From Halobacterium sp. DL1 (GTDB taxonomy: Archaea; Halobacteriota; Halobacteria; Halobacteriales; Halobacteriaceae): a stretch of DNA of 64,000 bases. A program made the position numbers and the translations under genes. Shown one piece after another: positions 51,519 through 60,288 of this stretch. How positions within the stretch are numbered: the first letter of the stretch is position 1; each line of letters begins with the position of its first letter. The stretch spans positions 372,001-436,000 of the forward strand of contig CP007060.1 in assembly GCA_000230955.3 (NCBI GenBank). The letters run 5' to 3'. Under the pieces are notes generated by a model. It saw nothing but the letters and a program-made list of their open reading frames with translations. It did not search any database and was not told where the DNA came from.

Positions 51519-52682
51519 ATGGATGAATCGTCGGTTTTCGGGCACGTCATCGACGAACTCGAAACACGCGATTACCAGCCACTCGTCCACGTGCCGGGCT
51601 CGCATCAAGACACATACGCGGATGTCTTGGATCGGTGCGAAACCCACCAGATCACGATCGGCGGCCGGTACCCGGACGTCCTAGGATTCACGCATGCTGA
51701 TCGCGTGTTCGCCGTGGAGGTGAAGGGCTCAAGTGGATTACTCCGCGGGATCGGGCAGGCACTTACGTACCAGCAGGGGGCGCACGTCTCCTACCTTGCG
51801 GCAGCTACTGACACCGTTAGCCAACACGCTGATTTGCTCCGGTCAAAGGGTGTTGGTGTGATTGGTGCGACGGATGATGGCGTGACGCGGTGGTCGAGTC
51901 CGCCGACCTCGGAGTCCCACGAGCAGGTCGTCGATATTGAGGGGCAATTGTCGGTTCGACTGCGTCGCAGTGACATTTCCGGTGATATTGCGAGTCTCTC
52001 GCTTGCCCAACCGCTGAATTATCTCGCTCCTGTCGTCGCAGTCGATCAACACGGCCCGCTGGCTGGCGATGAGTTGGCAGATGTACTCAAAGCCGAGTAC
52101 GGCTTCGGCGCGGGCACCCAGGCCCGGCGGAGTGCCCTGTCACTCGGACTGGTGGAGGGTACTGATCGGTTCACGCTAACTGATCAGGGAGAACTCGCAG
52201 CGACGGTGCTTCGTGGCTCCGGAATTTCGACACTCCAAGAACTCGATGCGATCAAGAACGATGTCGGCCGATCGACGGTCGTCGCAGAGCACCAGCCGCT
52301 CGCCATTCTACTGCGGAACTGTTACGAGCGACACCCTGAATTCCGGTTGTTGCTCGACGCGCTGCGGAAAGAAGGACCGACGGTTCACTTTCCCGACTTG
52401 GTTCGTCGGTTGGTTCACGAGTACCCGAACGTCTTCCTGAACACGTTCTGCACGCAAGCCGGCCGAACACTAGCCCGGGAACTGATTGAGGCCGGCCAGA
52501 CGTCCCGAATTTACGAGGAGGAAGCCGTCTGGAAGGACATCATCCGGACAAACGTGCTGTTCAATTTCGTCCAGCAGCTCAAGCATATCGGCGTGCTCGA
52601 CGCGGAAACACGCAGTCACAGCGGGGCGATTAGCGAGTATGACCCGGATGCGAAGCCGTGGATCCTTCGCAGTGAGGGATAG
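51519..52682 (+). CDS. PD-(D/E)XK nuclease-like protein with C-terminal helical domain
   Basis: A 387-residue protein from the ATG at 51519. The N-terminal domain has the restriction-endonuclease fold pattern: GGRYPDVLGF with Asp53, then VFAVEVKGSSG with Glu67 and Lys69, and IGQALTYQQGAHVSYLA, the helix-strand that follows in Holliday-junction resolvase-like nucleases. The middle has winged-helix-like segments (GDELADVLKAEYGFGAGT, LVEGTDRFTLTDQGELAA), and the C-terminal part is helical. A decayed copy of its C terminus lies at 48215-48607. The substrate is unknown; a defence role is inferred from context. Confidence 0.83.
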   Translation: MDESSVFGHVIDELETRDYQPLVHVPGSHQDTYADVLDRCETHQITIGGRYPDVLGFTHADRVFAVEVKGSSGLLRGIGQALTYQQGAHVSYLAAATDTVSQHADLLRSKGVGVIGATDDGVTRWSSPPTSESHEQVVDIEGQLSVRLRRSDISGDIASLSLAQPLNYLAPVVAVDQHGPLAGDELADVLKAEYGFGAGTQARRSALSLGLVEGTDRFTLTDQGELAATVLRGSGISTLQELDAIKNDVGRSTVVAEHQPLAILLRNCYERHPEFRLLLDALRKEGPTVHFPDLVRRLVHEYPNVFLNTFCTQAGRTLARELIEAGQTSRIYEEEAVWKDIIRTNVLFNFVQQLKHIGVLDAETRSHSGAISEYDPDAKPWILRSEG

Positions 52683-52811
52683 CCGCTGCTACGATTCAAC
52701 CCGATCATGTTGCAGGCAGAAAGCAAAGTCACCTCTCTTAATCCATTATTGAGTGCTGATTCCCTGTCAGTGGAATAGTATAACACGTATCGATTCGTAG
52801 GATTACATCCC

Positions 52812-53642
52812 ATGACAGATTCCCCGTCTGAGTCCGAATTAATACGGGAGTATGAGCGACTCACGACGCGGATTACTGAAGTTCGCCAGCAACGAGAAGA
52901 GCTTGTTTGGGAACTCTCATTTGAACATAGTCAAGCACACGAACAACTCGGTAGTATCAGATTTGACTCGGTGAAACACTCTGACAGGATTCCATTCAGC
53001 CACCGGCACTCGAAGGAGAAACAATCCGCGATACGGGAGGTGATGGAAGAGATTCGTGAAGATGACGAGTATCAAGAACTTTCTGAGAAGATTACTGCTC
53101 TCCAAGCGGAGTTGGATGAACTCTGGGCTCATGCTGCCGAGGTTATAGTCAGCGATGAGTTGAATAAAAAGGAGAATATCGAGGCACTGTGGGCGGCCTT
53201 CGGAGAAGATGTGCCGAATAGTCGTGTCGCCGAGGCTGTCGATTGTCACGAACAGTATCCGGGACGGCTTGTGTTCGATCCTGAGACGGAGACGGTGGAC
53301 TACAAAGACCATGTTAAGCAACGCAAGGAGAACCAGGTCAGGACAGATCATCGGCAGAAGATTTTGGAGAGGGATGGCAACGCGTGTGTTCGGTGTGGAG
53401 TTTCAGCGAGTGATGGGGAAGCAGAACTCATAATCCATCATATTGTTCCCGTCTCTGATGATGGGTCAGCGGAACCGGAAAACTTAGCGACGCTGTGTTC
53501 AGATTGTCATAGCTCTGGTCATGATGAATACGGGTCTGGTGAGGTGTTTTACAGTACTAACACGGGATTTTGGCAGTGGGTTCGTGAGGGGGATCGCGGT
53601 TTTGATCCACATCATACGCAACAGAATCTCGACGCATTCTAA
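52812..53642 (+). CDS. HNH endonuclease with N-terminal coiled coil
   Basis: A 276-residue protein. Residues 1-110 are a coiled coil (EYERLTTRITEVRQQREELV). The C-terminal HNH domain reads ILERDGNACVRCGVSASDG, LIIHHIVPVSDDG, ENLATLCSDCHSSGH, with zinc Cys pairs and the HH-N-H catalytic pattern. Such proteins act as homing, restriction or effector nucleases. It has no coupled partner; it stands between the PD-(D/E)XK gene and the convergent exonuclease. Confidence 0.87.
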   Translation: MTDSPSESELIREYERLTTRITEVRQQREELVWELSFEHSQAHEQLGSIRFDSVKHSDRIPFSHRHSKEKQSAIREVMEEIREDDEYQELSEKITALQAELDELWAHAAEVIVSDELNKKENIEALWAAFGEDVPNSRVAEAVDCHEQYPGRLVFDPETETVDYKDHVKQRKENQVRTDHRQKILERDGNACVRCGVSASDGEAELIIHHIVPVSDDGSAEPENLATLCSDCHSSGHDEYGSGEVFYSTNTGFWQWVREGDRGFDPHHTQQNLDAF

Positions 53643-53678
53643 TATAGAAAGTTACAGCCAAGCTTGGATAGGGCAGTG

Positions 53679-54674
53679 CTATTTTAGCAGCTCAAAAAGT
53701 GGATCAATATCAGCAACGGTGTAGTGTCGGAGTAGTTCATGCAGTGCTCGATGTTCACGATGTCCTGATTCTGGCTGCTCTGTGAGTTCTAGGTATCGCT
53801 GTCCGAAATATGGAATATCTATGTTGTAGACGATGGGGTCGTCTGGATCGCCATCGAACCGGGGGTGGTCTTTCCGCCATTCTGCAGGGGTGAGGGAGTG
53901 GTCGTAGATGTCCCAGTGAGTTTTATTGACGTCGGCGTTATCTTCAAGACTGCCCCAGGGATCCAAATTGGTCCAGTCCTGTTCTGTGAAGAGACTCCTC
54001 ACCCGAGTGCTGAGGTCTGGTTCGATTTCTGAGAGTCTTTCGGCTCGTCCAATCAAGTGTTGGTAGTCAAAATCTCCTTTGAAGGTAACTAAATGAGACG
54101 GTGTATGTGATTCGACGTATTCGCAGAATTGCTGTAGTAACGCGGCCTCTGATACGTCTGTAGTTCCAGATCGAAAGAGGGTACGGGACGTCCCTGGCGC
54201 TCCCTGGTATGGCGCATAACCAACACCGATACAGAGTAATTCAAGATGGTCTGAATTGTCAAATTCGAATTCTGCTTCCGGGACGGTGGAGATCGTTTCA
54301 ATGTCGAGTGCAACGACACCTCCTGTTTGTTGAGTGCTGTCGGTTGCTGTATCGTCGGGCTCGTCTTGATCGACAGAGGATGGAGATGATTCTAGATACG
54401 TTACTTGCAGGTCACCATAGTTTGATCCCACATTGACGTTCTCATTATAGATGTCTCCGAGCGCATCCTCAAGTAGAATCCACTCGTTCTCTCTAAATTC
54501 AAAATCTGGAAGATCGCCATCCCATATTTTCAGAAGGAATTCTTGACCTTCTATGTCTTGTAATTGAACCTGTGTATTCCCATCGTCGAAAGTACGATGC
54601 TGTAGTACCTGAGCCGCGATGGAGATCGTGTCTTCATCAGTAATATCGTCTTTCGTGGTCTGTGGAACGTTCAT
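53679..54674 (-). CDS. OB-fold / DnaQ-type exonuclease fusion
   Basis: A 331-residue protein from the ATG at 54674 (MNVPQTTKDDITDEDTISI). The N-terminal 100 residues show an OB-fold pattern (AAQVLQHRTFDDGNTQVQLQ, FLLKIWDGDLPDF, NEWILLEDAL), linked by an acidic spacer to a 3'-5' exonuclease-like domain: VVALDIETIS (Exo I), LVTFKGDFDYQHLIGR (Exo II) and HYTVADIDPLFEL (Exo III). The OB fold would bind single-stranded nucleic acid and feed the nuclease. Domain order is unlike DnaQ and closer to predicted RNase H-like nucleases of mobile elements. It diverges from the next gene by 94 bp. Confidence 0.78.
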   Translation of the reverse strand: MNVPQTTKDDITDEDTISIAAQVLQHRTFDDGNTQVQLQDIEGQEFLLKIWDGDLPDFEFRENEWILLEDALGDIYNENVNVGSNYGDLQVTYLESSPSSVDQDEPDDTATDSTQQTGGVVALDIETISTVPEAEFEFDNSDHLELLCIGVGYAPYQGAPGTSRTLFRSGTTDVSEAALLQQFCEYVESHTPSHLVTFKGDFDYQHLIGRAERLSEIEPDLSTRVRSLFTEQDWTNLDPWGSLEDNADVNKTHWDIYDHSLTPAEWRKDHPRFDGDPDDPIVYNIDIPYFGQRYLELTEQPESGHREHRALHELLRHYTVADIDPLFELLK

Positions 54675-54768
54675 GAGGAGATACCCTGGTGGTCGCCTTG
54701 TATCGATGTTTCTCGAAGTGGGGTAAAAAAGAATACTCATTATTGGAGATTCAATCTATATCTGTTCC

Positions 54769-55830
54769 ATGACTAACTATCCCTCGGAATCCTCACTGGT
54801 GGTGAACGCCACTCAACAGCAGTTGTCGCAAAGCCCGTTCACTGCTGGCGTCGCAATCGCACCGTCTCAGCGTGAGGAGGCGGAAGGTGGCTATGATATC
54901 GCGTTCGACACTGCGAGCCGACTTGAACTCCAGTACAAGGCAGTCTACAGCGAGATCGACGACCGGACGTTCCGGCGTGGACACACTGTGAGCGCTGTGA
55001 AATTCCCCTTCGACGGGGCACAAGCGAAGACACTTCTCGGTCGGCAAACGGGCCCGGGCACTGCTTTCTATGCATTACCGGTCGTTACTGATGTCTCTGG
55101 CCTCGGTAATGTTCTCGGGACAACCGTATTTCTTGATATAGTCGGGTTGTGGAACCTGCCTAAACCCCCGAGCGATTTTGGGGAGTACACGGCGTTCTGG
55201 GTACCCGTCAACAATGGCACGCCGACATTCTCCGAAGTGTATCTCAAAGACGGTGAGGTGTCACGATACTCCAAACCCCGAGCGTATGACCGTATTGATG
55301 GGCAGTATCTCTACACCTGGTCAGAACTCAAACGGCTAACAAGCGCCACTATGACCGGAGTGCCCGTGCGTACCAGTGGTAAATCACAGGCAACGGCGGG
55401 GTATCAGGAACTGGTATCATACGAGCGTCAGCTGTTGGATTCGCGGCTCCGTGAACTGGTTCTTGACGATCAAACATCGGAAGAAGTCGACGACTGGGAA
55501 ATCATTGCTCCCGTGATTCGGGAAATCGGTCAGCGGAGTACCGAGGTTGGCGAAAGAATCGTCGGGGACAGGCCAGAACGGACCGAAGTCCCGCCAGAGG
55601 TGGGGGAACTGCTTAACGAGCATCGGTATCTGTTGGATCCGGAATTCGACATCGAGCGGCAACAGAAAGCGGTGGAAGCCGCGCTCGTCAGCTTGTCGGA
55701 CGAAGAGGAGATGGAGATTGATTACGCAGGTCTGGATCCGCGTCAGGGATCCCGGCATCGCCAGTACCGGTTCCTCACCTCGGGTGAAGAGACCGATGAG
55801 GTGCTGACAGTTCCGATTGGATTCGCATGA
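54769..55830 (+). CDS. Hypothetical protein paired with HExxH/RelE-like gene
   Basis: A 353-residue protein. The N-terminal half has alternating strands (GYDIAFDTASRLELQYKAVY, HTVSAVKFPFDGAQAKTLLG, GTAFYALPVVTDVSG, TVFLDIVGLWNLP). The LELQYK strand and later TAFYALPV recall DUF4365-type PD-(D/E)XK folds, but the match is too weak to call. The C-terminal half is helical and acidic. It precedes the peptidase gene by 78 bp on the same strand, so the two are probably co-transcribed. Confidence 0.66.
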   Translation: MTNYPSESSLVVNATQQQLSQSPFTAGVAIAPSQREEAEGGYDIAFDTASRLELQYKAVYSEIDDRTFRRGHTVSAVKFPFDGAQAKTLLGRQTGPGTAFYALPVVTDVSGLGNVLGTTVFLDIVGLWNLPKPPSDFGEYTAFWVPVNNGTPTFSEVYLKDGEVSRYSKPRAYDRIDGQYLYTWSELKRLTSATMTGVPVRTSGKSQATAGYQELVSYERQLLDSRLRELVLDDQTSEEVDDWEIIAPVIREIGQRSTEVGERIVGDRPERTEVPPEVGELLNEHRYLLDPEFDIERQQKAVEAALVSLSDEEEMEIDYAGLDPRQGSRHRQYRFLTSGEETDEVLTVPIGFA

Positions 55831-55908
55831 GAGAGTGTCGAGGAAATTATAGTCTGCTGTCACCCGGGTTTCTAAGAGGGTGACGGATGTTGGTCGGTGT
55901 AGATCCCG

Positions 55909-57240
55909 ATGTTCGCTCCTGAACAGGTACGTGCGTTTTTGCGGTGGTACGAAGGGGATGGCGAGGACCCGCCAGTCGTTCCGGACCAGCAACCACCACC
56001 GTGGCTTGTTGACAGGCATCCGTGGGTGGATCCGGAGGAGGAACCGGATGAGCGACTCGTTCCACTGTCGGAGTACGACATTAAGGAGCGGACGACGGGG
56101 GATCCTGACGGTGATGGGTACATTCCGGGTTCGCAAGCGGGTGATGAACTCGTTGATACGTGGCGCGGGACCGTGGATCAGGAGGGGTTTGATGCGATTG
56201 CCTGGTATGTTCCGTTCCACTATTCGACCGACCAGTACGGAATCTACGTGACGGAGCGCGGCGTTCAGGTCTTGGGGAATTTGTTGTTCAATTGGAGTCA
56301 CGGGCAGCAAAAGCCGATGGTCGCGGATATTACGTTCTCGACCGAAGACGGGGAGCTCCCGTTGCAGGCTGATATCCGTAATGCTGCGCCGGACTACACG
56401 TTTGCGTCGTTCGAGTCGGTGCAGGCGGCGTGTGAGTTGGCGCTGGAGATTCTGCTTCGCCACGAGTGGTATCATCACCAGACGGAGCTTTTGGCGACGT
56501 ACTTGGAGGACGTTGCTGGTGAGATGCTGTATCGAGACTATGTGGAGGAAGCGTATCGACCGGCGCGTCCCGGGAAGGATTGCTTGGAGGAATCGCTGGC
56601 GAATGCGTACGTGGCGCGTAGCCGGGCGTGTATGCGGCGAGCACCGTCAACGCCCGCATTCCATACGTTGTTCGAATATTCGACGCGGTTCCAACCGGAC
56701 GCGTACCGTGCATACGAACGGTTTACCGGACAGGACTTCCGGGTCGGTGGCCGGCATCTCGCGCATCTTCTTCACACTGCAGACGCTACTGATGCTGCAG
56801 CATCTCTCGGTGATCGGAGCCAGCAAACGCTTCTCGGTTCTCGACTACCCTTCGATACGTCGATTGATCGGGCGACGAGCACTCGCCGCATCCCAGTGTA
56901 CGTGGTTCAGCCTGCATCGCCAACACCGAACTTAGAGTATTTCAAGTATGTTGCGTTGGAGACTGACTACACCATTCGTCGGACTGATGACTTCGAAAAG
57001 AAGTACGAACGGTCGGATAACACGGTTCGAGAGCGGGTGGATCGGGCAATCGAGAAGCTTGAGACGAATGTTAATATGCCTGGGTTCAACTGGCGGAATT
57101 GCCGGACAGGGTATCAGTATGTGCGGATCAACGAGCAAATGCGGATGATCGTTGACCGCGATAACTCTATTGAGGAGGTCAAACTGGTTGACTTTGATAC
57201 TGACCACGATCTCCCTCGGGAGTACGGGTGTTATAACTGA
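55909..57240 (+). CDS. HExxH metallopeptidase-like protein with RelE-like C-terminal domain
   Basis: A 443-residue protein. Residues 185-189 are HEWYH, an HExxH zinc-peptidase motif in a helix (ALEILLRHEWYHHQTELL), and CLEESLANAYVARS at about 225-238 offers a third ligand Glu, the gluzincin arrangement. The C-terminal 100 residues (KKYERSDNTVRERVDRAIEK, then NCRTGYQYVRINEQMRMIVD) follow the RelE/ParE fold order of two helices and a beta sheet ending in KLVDFDTDHD. A peptidase fused to a toxin-like ribonuclease or gyrase-poison domain is unusual. Whether the peptidase removes a partner antitoxin, or acts in defence, is inference. Confidence 0.74.
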   Translation: MFAPEQVRAFLRWYEGDGEDPPVVPDQQPPPWLVDRHPWVDPEEEPDERLVPLSEYDIKERTTGDPDGDGYIPGSQAGDELVDTWRGTVDQEGFDAIAWYVPFHYSTDQYGIYVTERGVQVLGNLLFNWSHGQQKPMVADITFSTEDGELPLQADIRNAAPDYTFASFESVQAACELALEILLRHEWYHHQTELLATYLEDVAGEMLYRDYVEEAYRPARPGKDCLEESLANAYVARSRACMRRAPSTPAFHTLFEYSTRFQPDAYRAYERFTGQDFRVGGRHLAHLLHTADATDAAASLGDRSQQTLLGSRLPFDTSIDRATSTRRIPVYVVQPASPTPNLEYFKYVALETDYTIRRTDDFEKKYERSDNTVRERVDRAIEKLETNVNMPGFNWRNCRTGYQYVRINEQMRMIVDRDNSIEEVKLVDFDTDHDLPREYGCYN

Positions 57241-57399
57241 CAGACACCGAAAATACCCGTCGGGGGTACTCGGATAATTAGCATAAACCGCAGTCTGCGA
57301 ATAAAGGTTTGCCAGGGATTGAGCTGAATTTTTCTGCAAACTCTGAGTTCATGGGTGAGGAATATTCTACTTGATATTAGAGTATGGCATCAGTGGTTT

Positions 57400-58200
57400 T
57401 CAGTCACGTAGAATTCCAGAAAGAGATTCAGCAATTCGGTCAACGTTGTCTTCGTCGATTACTCCGGCTACCCGTCCGGATAACATTGGGCTGTACTCTG
57501 TGACTTCTTTCTCGCCAACCCCGTACCAGAGTGGCAAGATGATATCAGTGTTATCGTTTTCGCGGGACATCAACCCCTCAAGTTCCTCTTCAGGCCACTG
57601 TTTGCCGAAATACGCCTCTGACAAGATTATTATTCCGTGGTTTGAGTTGGCCAATCCGTCATCGATCGACCGCCGTAACCGATCTCCGATTTGGAGTTCA
57701 AACTCGTCGAACCAAACATCAAATTCCCGGTCACGCAGTTCATTAGCGAGGGGCCGGGCGACTGGATCCTTGTCCTCGCCGGCGTGAGAGATAAACACAT
57801 CGTAGGAATTGTTCGCTGATTCATTGTCGACATTATCTCGACTCTCTTGGCCCTCCTCGGTCTCCTCGGTCTCTTCAGGTTCGCCGCTACCTCTTTCGTT
57901 CATTCCCGGGCAGCCACCGGACAATTCATCGTATCGCTCAAATCCAGGTATGGTAAGTTGAAATCCAGAATAGGTTCCAGACCTCTCCCTATAATAGACT
58001 AGTCCCTCATCTTTGAGCTGCTGTATTCTAGTCGCTACCGTTTGGTCACTGAGATTGAAATCATACAAGGTCAAGATATCGTGTACCTCTGATATCGGTA
58101 CAGCATCATAACCGTTACAGGCTGAAATCCAGTAGACTGCCAGCCCCACCAGATCCTGCTGAGTGTCATAATTAGATTGATCGGCGAATTCGGAGAACAT
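57400..58200 (-). CDS. Winged-helix TIR-domain protein
   Basis: A 266-residue protein from the ATG at 58200. Residues about 10-90 are a winged helix (DLVGLAVYWISACNGYDAVP, NLSDQTVATRIQQLKDEGLV), followed by an acidic linker and a TIR domain from about 133: YDVFISHAGEDK, DVWFDEFELQIGDRL, GIIILSEAYFGKQW and EEELEGL with Glu206 at the catalytic position of NAD-cleaving TIRs. TIR proteins in prokaryotic defence cleave NAD to stop infection. Winged-helix-plus-TIR is a haloarchaeal architecture; it may sense a signal through its N-terminal domain. It is divergent from the operon at 58365. Confidence 0.88.
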   Translation of the reverse strand: MFSEFADQSNYDTQQDLVGLAVYWISACNGYDAVPISEVHDILTLYDFNLSDQTVATRIQQLKDEGLVYYRERSGTYSGFQLTIPGFERYDELSGGCPGMNERGSGEPEETEETEEGQESRDNVDNESANNSYDVFISHAGEDKDPVARPLANELRDREFDVWFDEFELQIGDRLRRSIDDGLANSNHGIIILSEAYFGKQWPEEELEGLMSRENDNTDIILPLWYGVGEKEVTEYSPMLSGRVAGVIDEDNVDRIAESLSGILRD

Positions 58201-58351
58201 GTTCACAATACGTGATTGATCAGGTGCCAATATAATGAAACCACGGTTACCTAATCCCCCGTCCAGAGTGACACAACACAGTCCCTTGGCTGCGCAGCAT
58301 GTAGAAGTAGCCGGGTTAGCACGACCGAAAGGGTTAATATTTGTGTGTACG

Positions 58352-58365
58352 TATGTACGTACATA
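58352..58365. promoter_or_regulatory. Perfect 14-bp palindrome overlapping a start codon
   Basis: tatgtacgtacata is its own reverse complement and ends at the A of the ATG at 58365. Upstream lies a second gtacgta element (58348-58354) and a TATA-like ttaatatt at 58334-58341, about 24-31 bp before the ATG. A repressor bound here would block a near-leaderless transcript. The divergent TIR gene starts 165 bp to the left and may share control. Confidence 0.68.
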
Positions 58366-58805
58366 TGTCCCGGCCACAGATATCGGACGATCTCACTCAG
58401 GTCGTCGAGGAGATCCACAGGGAGGAAACCGGAACGAGACCCAGCAGTTTCGAGGAAGCATTGGAAACTGTTGTCCAGATGGCCGATCACGGCCTTGGCG
58501 AAGACGGGTGGTATCCTGGAAAATACGCTGGAAAGGCCTTCGAACGGGTCTTGGGAGGTAATAACGCTGAATCCTCCGTCCAGAACCGTGTGCAACAGCA
58601 GGGCTCTTTAGTCTCACAGGTATCGGTGGTTGATCCCGACCGGCAGGCAGTGTTCAAGCAAATCCTTGAGGACGACTACACAGTCACTATCCCTGAAGTC
58701 GAGCAGACAGCGTTAAGCTTGACGCCGGGAGAAGTACTGCAGGTCATCGCTTACCCCGCGGGGTCATCTGACAACGTTTCGGAAGAGGAAAACAGCGATG
58801 AGTAG
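58365..58805 (+). CDS. Hypothetical protein in palindrome-controlled operon
   Basis: A 146-residue protein. The N-terminal half is helical (DLTQVVEEIHREETGTRPSS, EEALETVVQMADHGLGE) and the C-terminal half is beta-rich (VSQVSVVDPDRQAVFKQILE, YTVTIPEVEQTALSLTPGEV). The last region, with TPGEVLQVIAYP, resembles a swapped-hairpin AbrB-like strand order but is not conclusive. It overlaps the next gene by 8 bp. Its promoter carries the perfect palindrome, which it could itself recognise. Confidence 0.68.
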   Translation: MSRPQISDDLTQVVEEIHREETGTRPSSFEEALETVVQMADHGLGEDGWYPGKYAGKAFERVLGGNNAESSVQNRVQQQGSLVSQVSVVDPDRQAVFKQILEDDYTVTIPEVEQTALSLTPGEVLQVIAYPAGSSDNVSEEENSDE

Positions 58806-59364
58806 TCCCGGTATGACTGGACCCGGCGATTTTACCAGCAGTTCGAGTAACTACGTCCCAGCCAAGATTTCGTTCATGGAGTGGCTGCAAGAGGAGGCTC
58901 AGAAGCGAGGGTACGACCCGGAACTTGACCGATACAATCGGGTTCTCTATGAGCGGCCATTTATTGCTGTCAGGACTCGGGCGAGTGTTCAACAGCAGTC
59001 ACCGTTCAAGTTCAAGGTCAACGATGAGGTCAACGCAGATGTCTCCGAGTTTCAGAATGCGTACTCTATCGTACTTGATCTACATTCTCCATTCGATTTC
59101 GACCCATCGTTGGACGACTTCTACCCCCTGACCCTGACGTACTACCGGGTGTCGACGAACCAAGACAAGAATGGGGACTACCCGATCGGTATATATCTTA
59201 AAGACAACCGAGTCAATCGCCACAAGAACTCGGCCGACTACCTGTTCCCACCCGATGATTCCGATTTCGACCCTGGTTCGGATGATTCCGATGATTGGCA
59301 AAATCGGATGTCGGATCAGACGCGCAGGCTCAACGATATAGCCCAGGACCTTACCCAAGATTGA
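58798..59364 (+). CDS. Hypothetical protein, coupled to upstream gene
   Basis: A 188-residue protein with a short helical N-terminal region (KISFMEWLQEEAQKRGYDPE), a beta-rich core (ERPFIAVRTRASVQQQSPFK, YSIVLDLHSPFDFDPS) and an acidic tail (DDSDFDPGSDDSDDW). The start overlaps the preceding stop within GATGAGTAG, so translation is coupled. No family is recognised. The pair may form a complex, with the AbrB-like or helical first protein as regulator. Confidence 0.68.
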   Translation: MSSPGMTGPGDFTSSSSNYVPAKISFMEWLQEEAQKRGYDPELDRYNRVLYERPFIAVRTRASVQQQSPFKFKVNDEVNADVSEFQNAYSIVLDLHSPFDFDPSLDDFYPLTLTYYRVSTNQDKNGDYPIGIYLKDNRVNRHKNSADYLFPPDDSDFDPGSDDSDDWQNRMSDQTRRLNDIAQDLTQD

Positions 59365-59468
59365 AATCCATCGATCCCGGTCGTGCGTCTGGCCGTGTAT
59401 CAGGTTCACCGCTCATTCCCCTATCCATTTGCCGGTGTAAGCTGTAGATATGCCGAGGAGGATCAACG

Positions 59469-60215
59469 ATGTACATCGGAGTTGACGGCTGTGTGGACGG
59501 GTGGGTCACGGTTTGCTATGACAACGAAGGATATACCGAGACACGCCTGTACGCGGATATCGAAGAGTTATGGTATAATCACGGCGAGTCCGCGGAGACG
59601 ATTTTGATTGACATCCCGATTGGGCTCAGGGAAGATTCGAACGCGAAACGACCCTGCGACGATGTGGCCCGGCAGAAACTCAGCCCGAACCGGTACTCCA
59701 GCGTGTTCCCTGTCCCGGTGAGAGACGCCGTCTACGCAGAGAGTTACGAAGCCGCGAAGGCGGCGCAAGAACGGCAAACTGATGGGAGTCTCGGTGTTCA
59801 ATCGTGGAACATTGCGGATAAAATCGCGCAGCTCGACGCGTTCCTTCGTGAAACCGAGTCCGATGCGGTCGGTGTCATCCGCGAAGCACACCCCGAGGTT
59901 TGCTTCTGGGCGTTCAACGACAAGACGGCGACCGAGTACTCGAAGACTGGTCAGCCCGCCGCGGCATTCTGGGAACGAGCGGCGATTCTGGAGGAGACCG
60001 ACTCGGGAGTATTGGCGCATGTTCGTGATGCGGGTCGTGACTTGGACGGCGAGGTCGGGAATGACGACATCGTCGATGCATTCGCGTTAGCACTCACTGC
60101 GAGTCAGAAGACTGGGACGTTACGGACTCTTCCCAAAGAGTGGCCTAAGGATGATGAGGGTGATCCAACTGGTGATCTCCCCATGGAGATGGTTTACGCG
60201 TTCTCAACGTCATAG
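59469..60215 (+). CDS. DUF429-family RNase H-fold protein
   Basis: A 248-residue DUF429 protein. The signature MYIGVDGCVDGWVTVCYDN opens the chain, ILIDIPIGLRED follows, then RPCDDVARQKLSPNRYSSVF and PVRDAVYAESYEAAKAAQ, REAHPEVCFWAFND and GNDDIVDAFALALTA. The Asp residues at the ends of the first and second strand and the final DDIVDA fit an RNase H-like metal-binding site. The family's biochemical role is unknown although a nuclease activity is suspected. It is a single gene. Confidence 0.9.
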   Translation: MYIGVDGCVDGWVTVCYDNEGYTETRLYADIEELWYNHGESAETILIDIPIGLREDSNAKRPCDDVARQKLSPNRYSSVFPVPVRDAVYAESYEAAKAAQERQTDGSLGVQSWNIADKIAQLDAFLRETESDAVGVIREAHPEVCFWAFNDKTATEYSKTGQPAAAFWERAAILEETDSGVLAHVRDAGRDLDGEVGNDDIVDAFALALTASQKTGTLRTLPKEWPKDDEGDPTGDLPMEMVYAFSTS

Positions 60216-60288
60216 CTTACTGATCAGGCTCGCCAATTTTGTGACCGTGCCTGGCCTCACCGCATAGTATGAGAGGCCTGCCGGCAAT

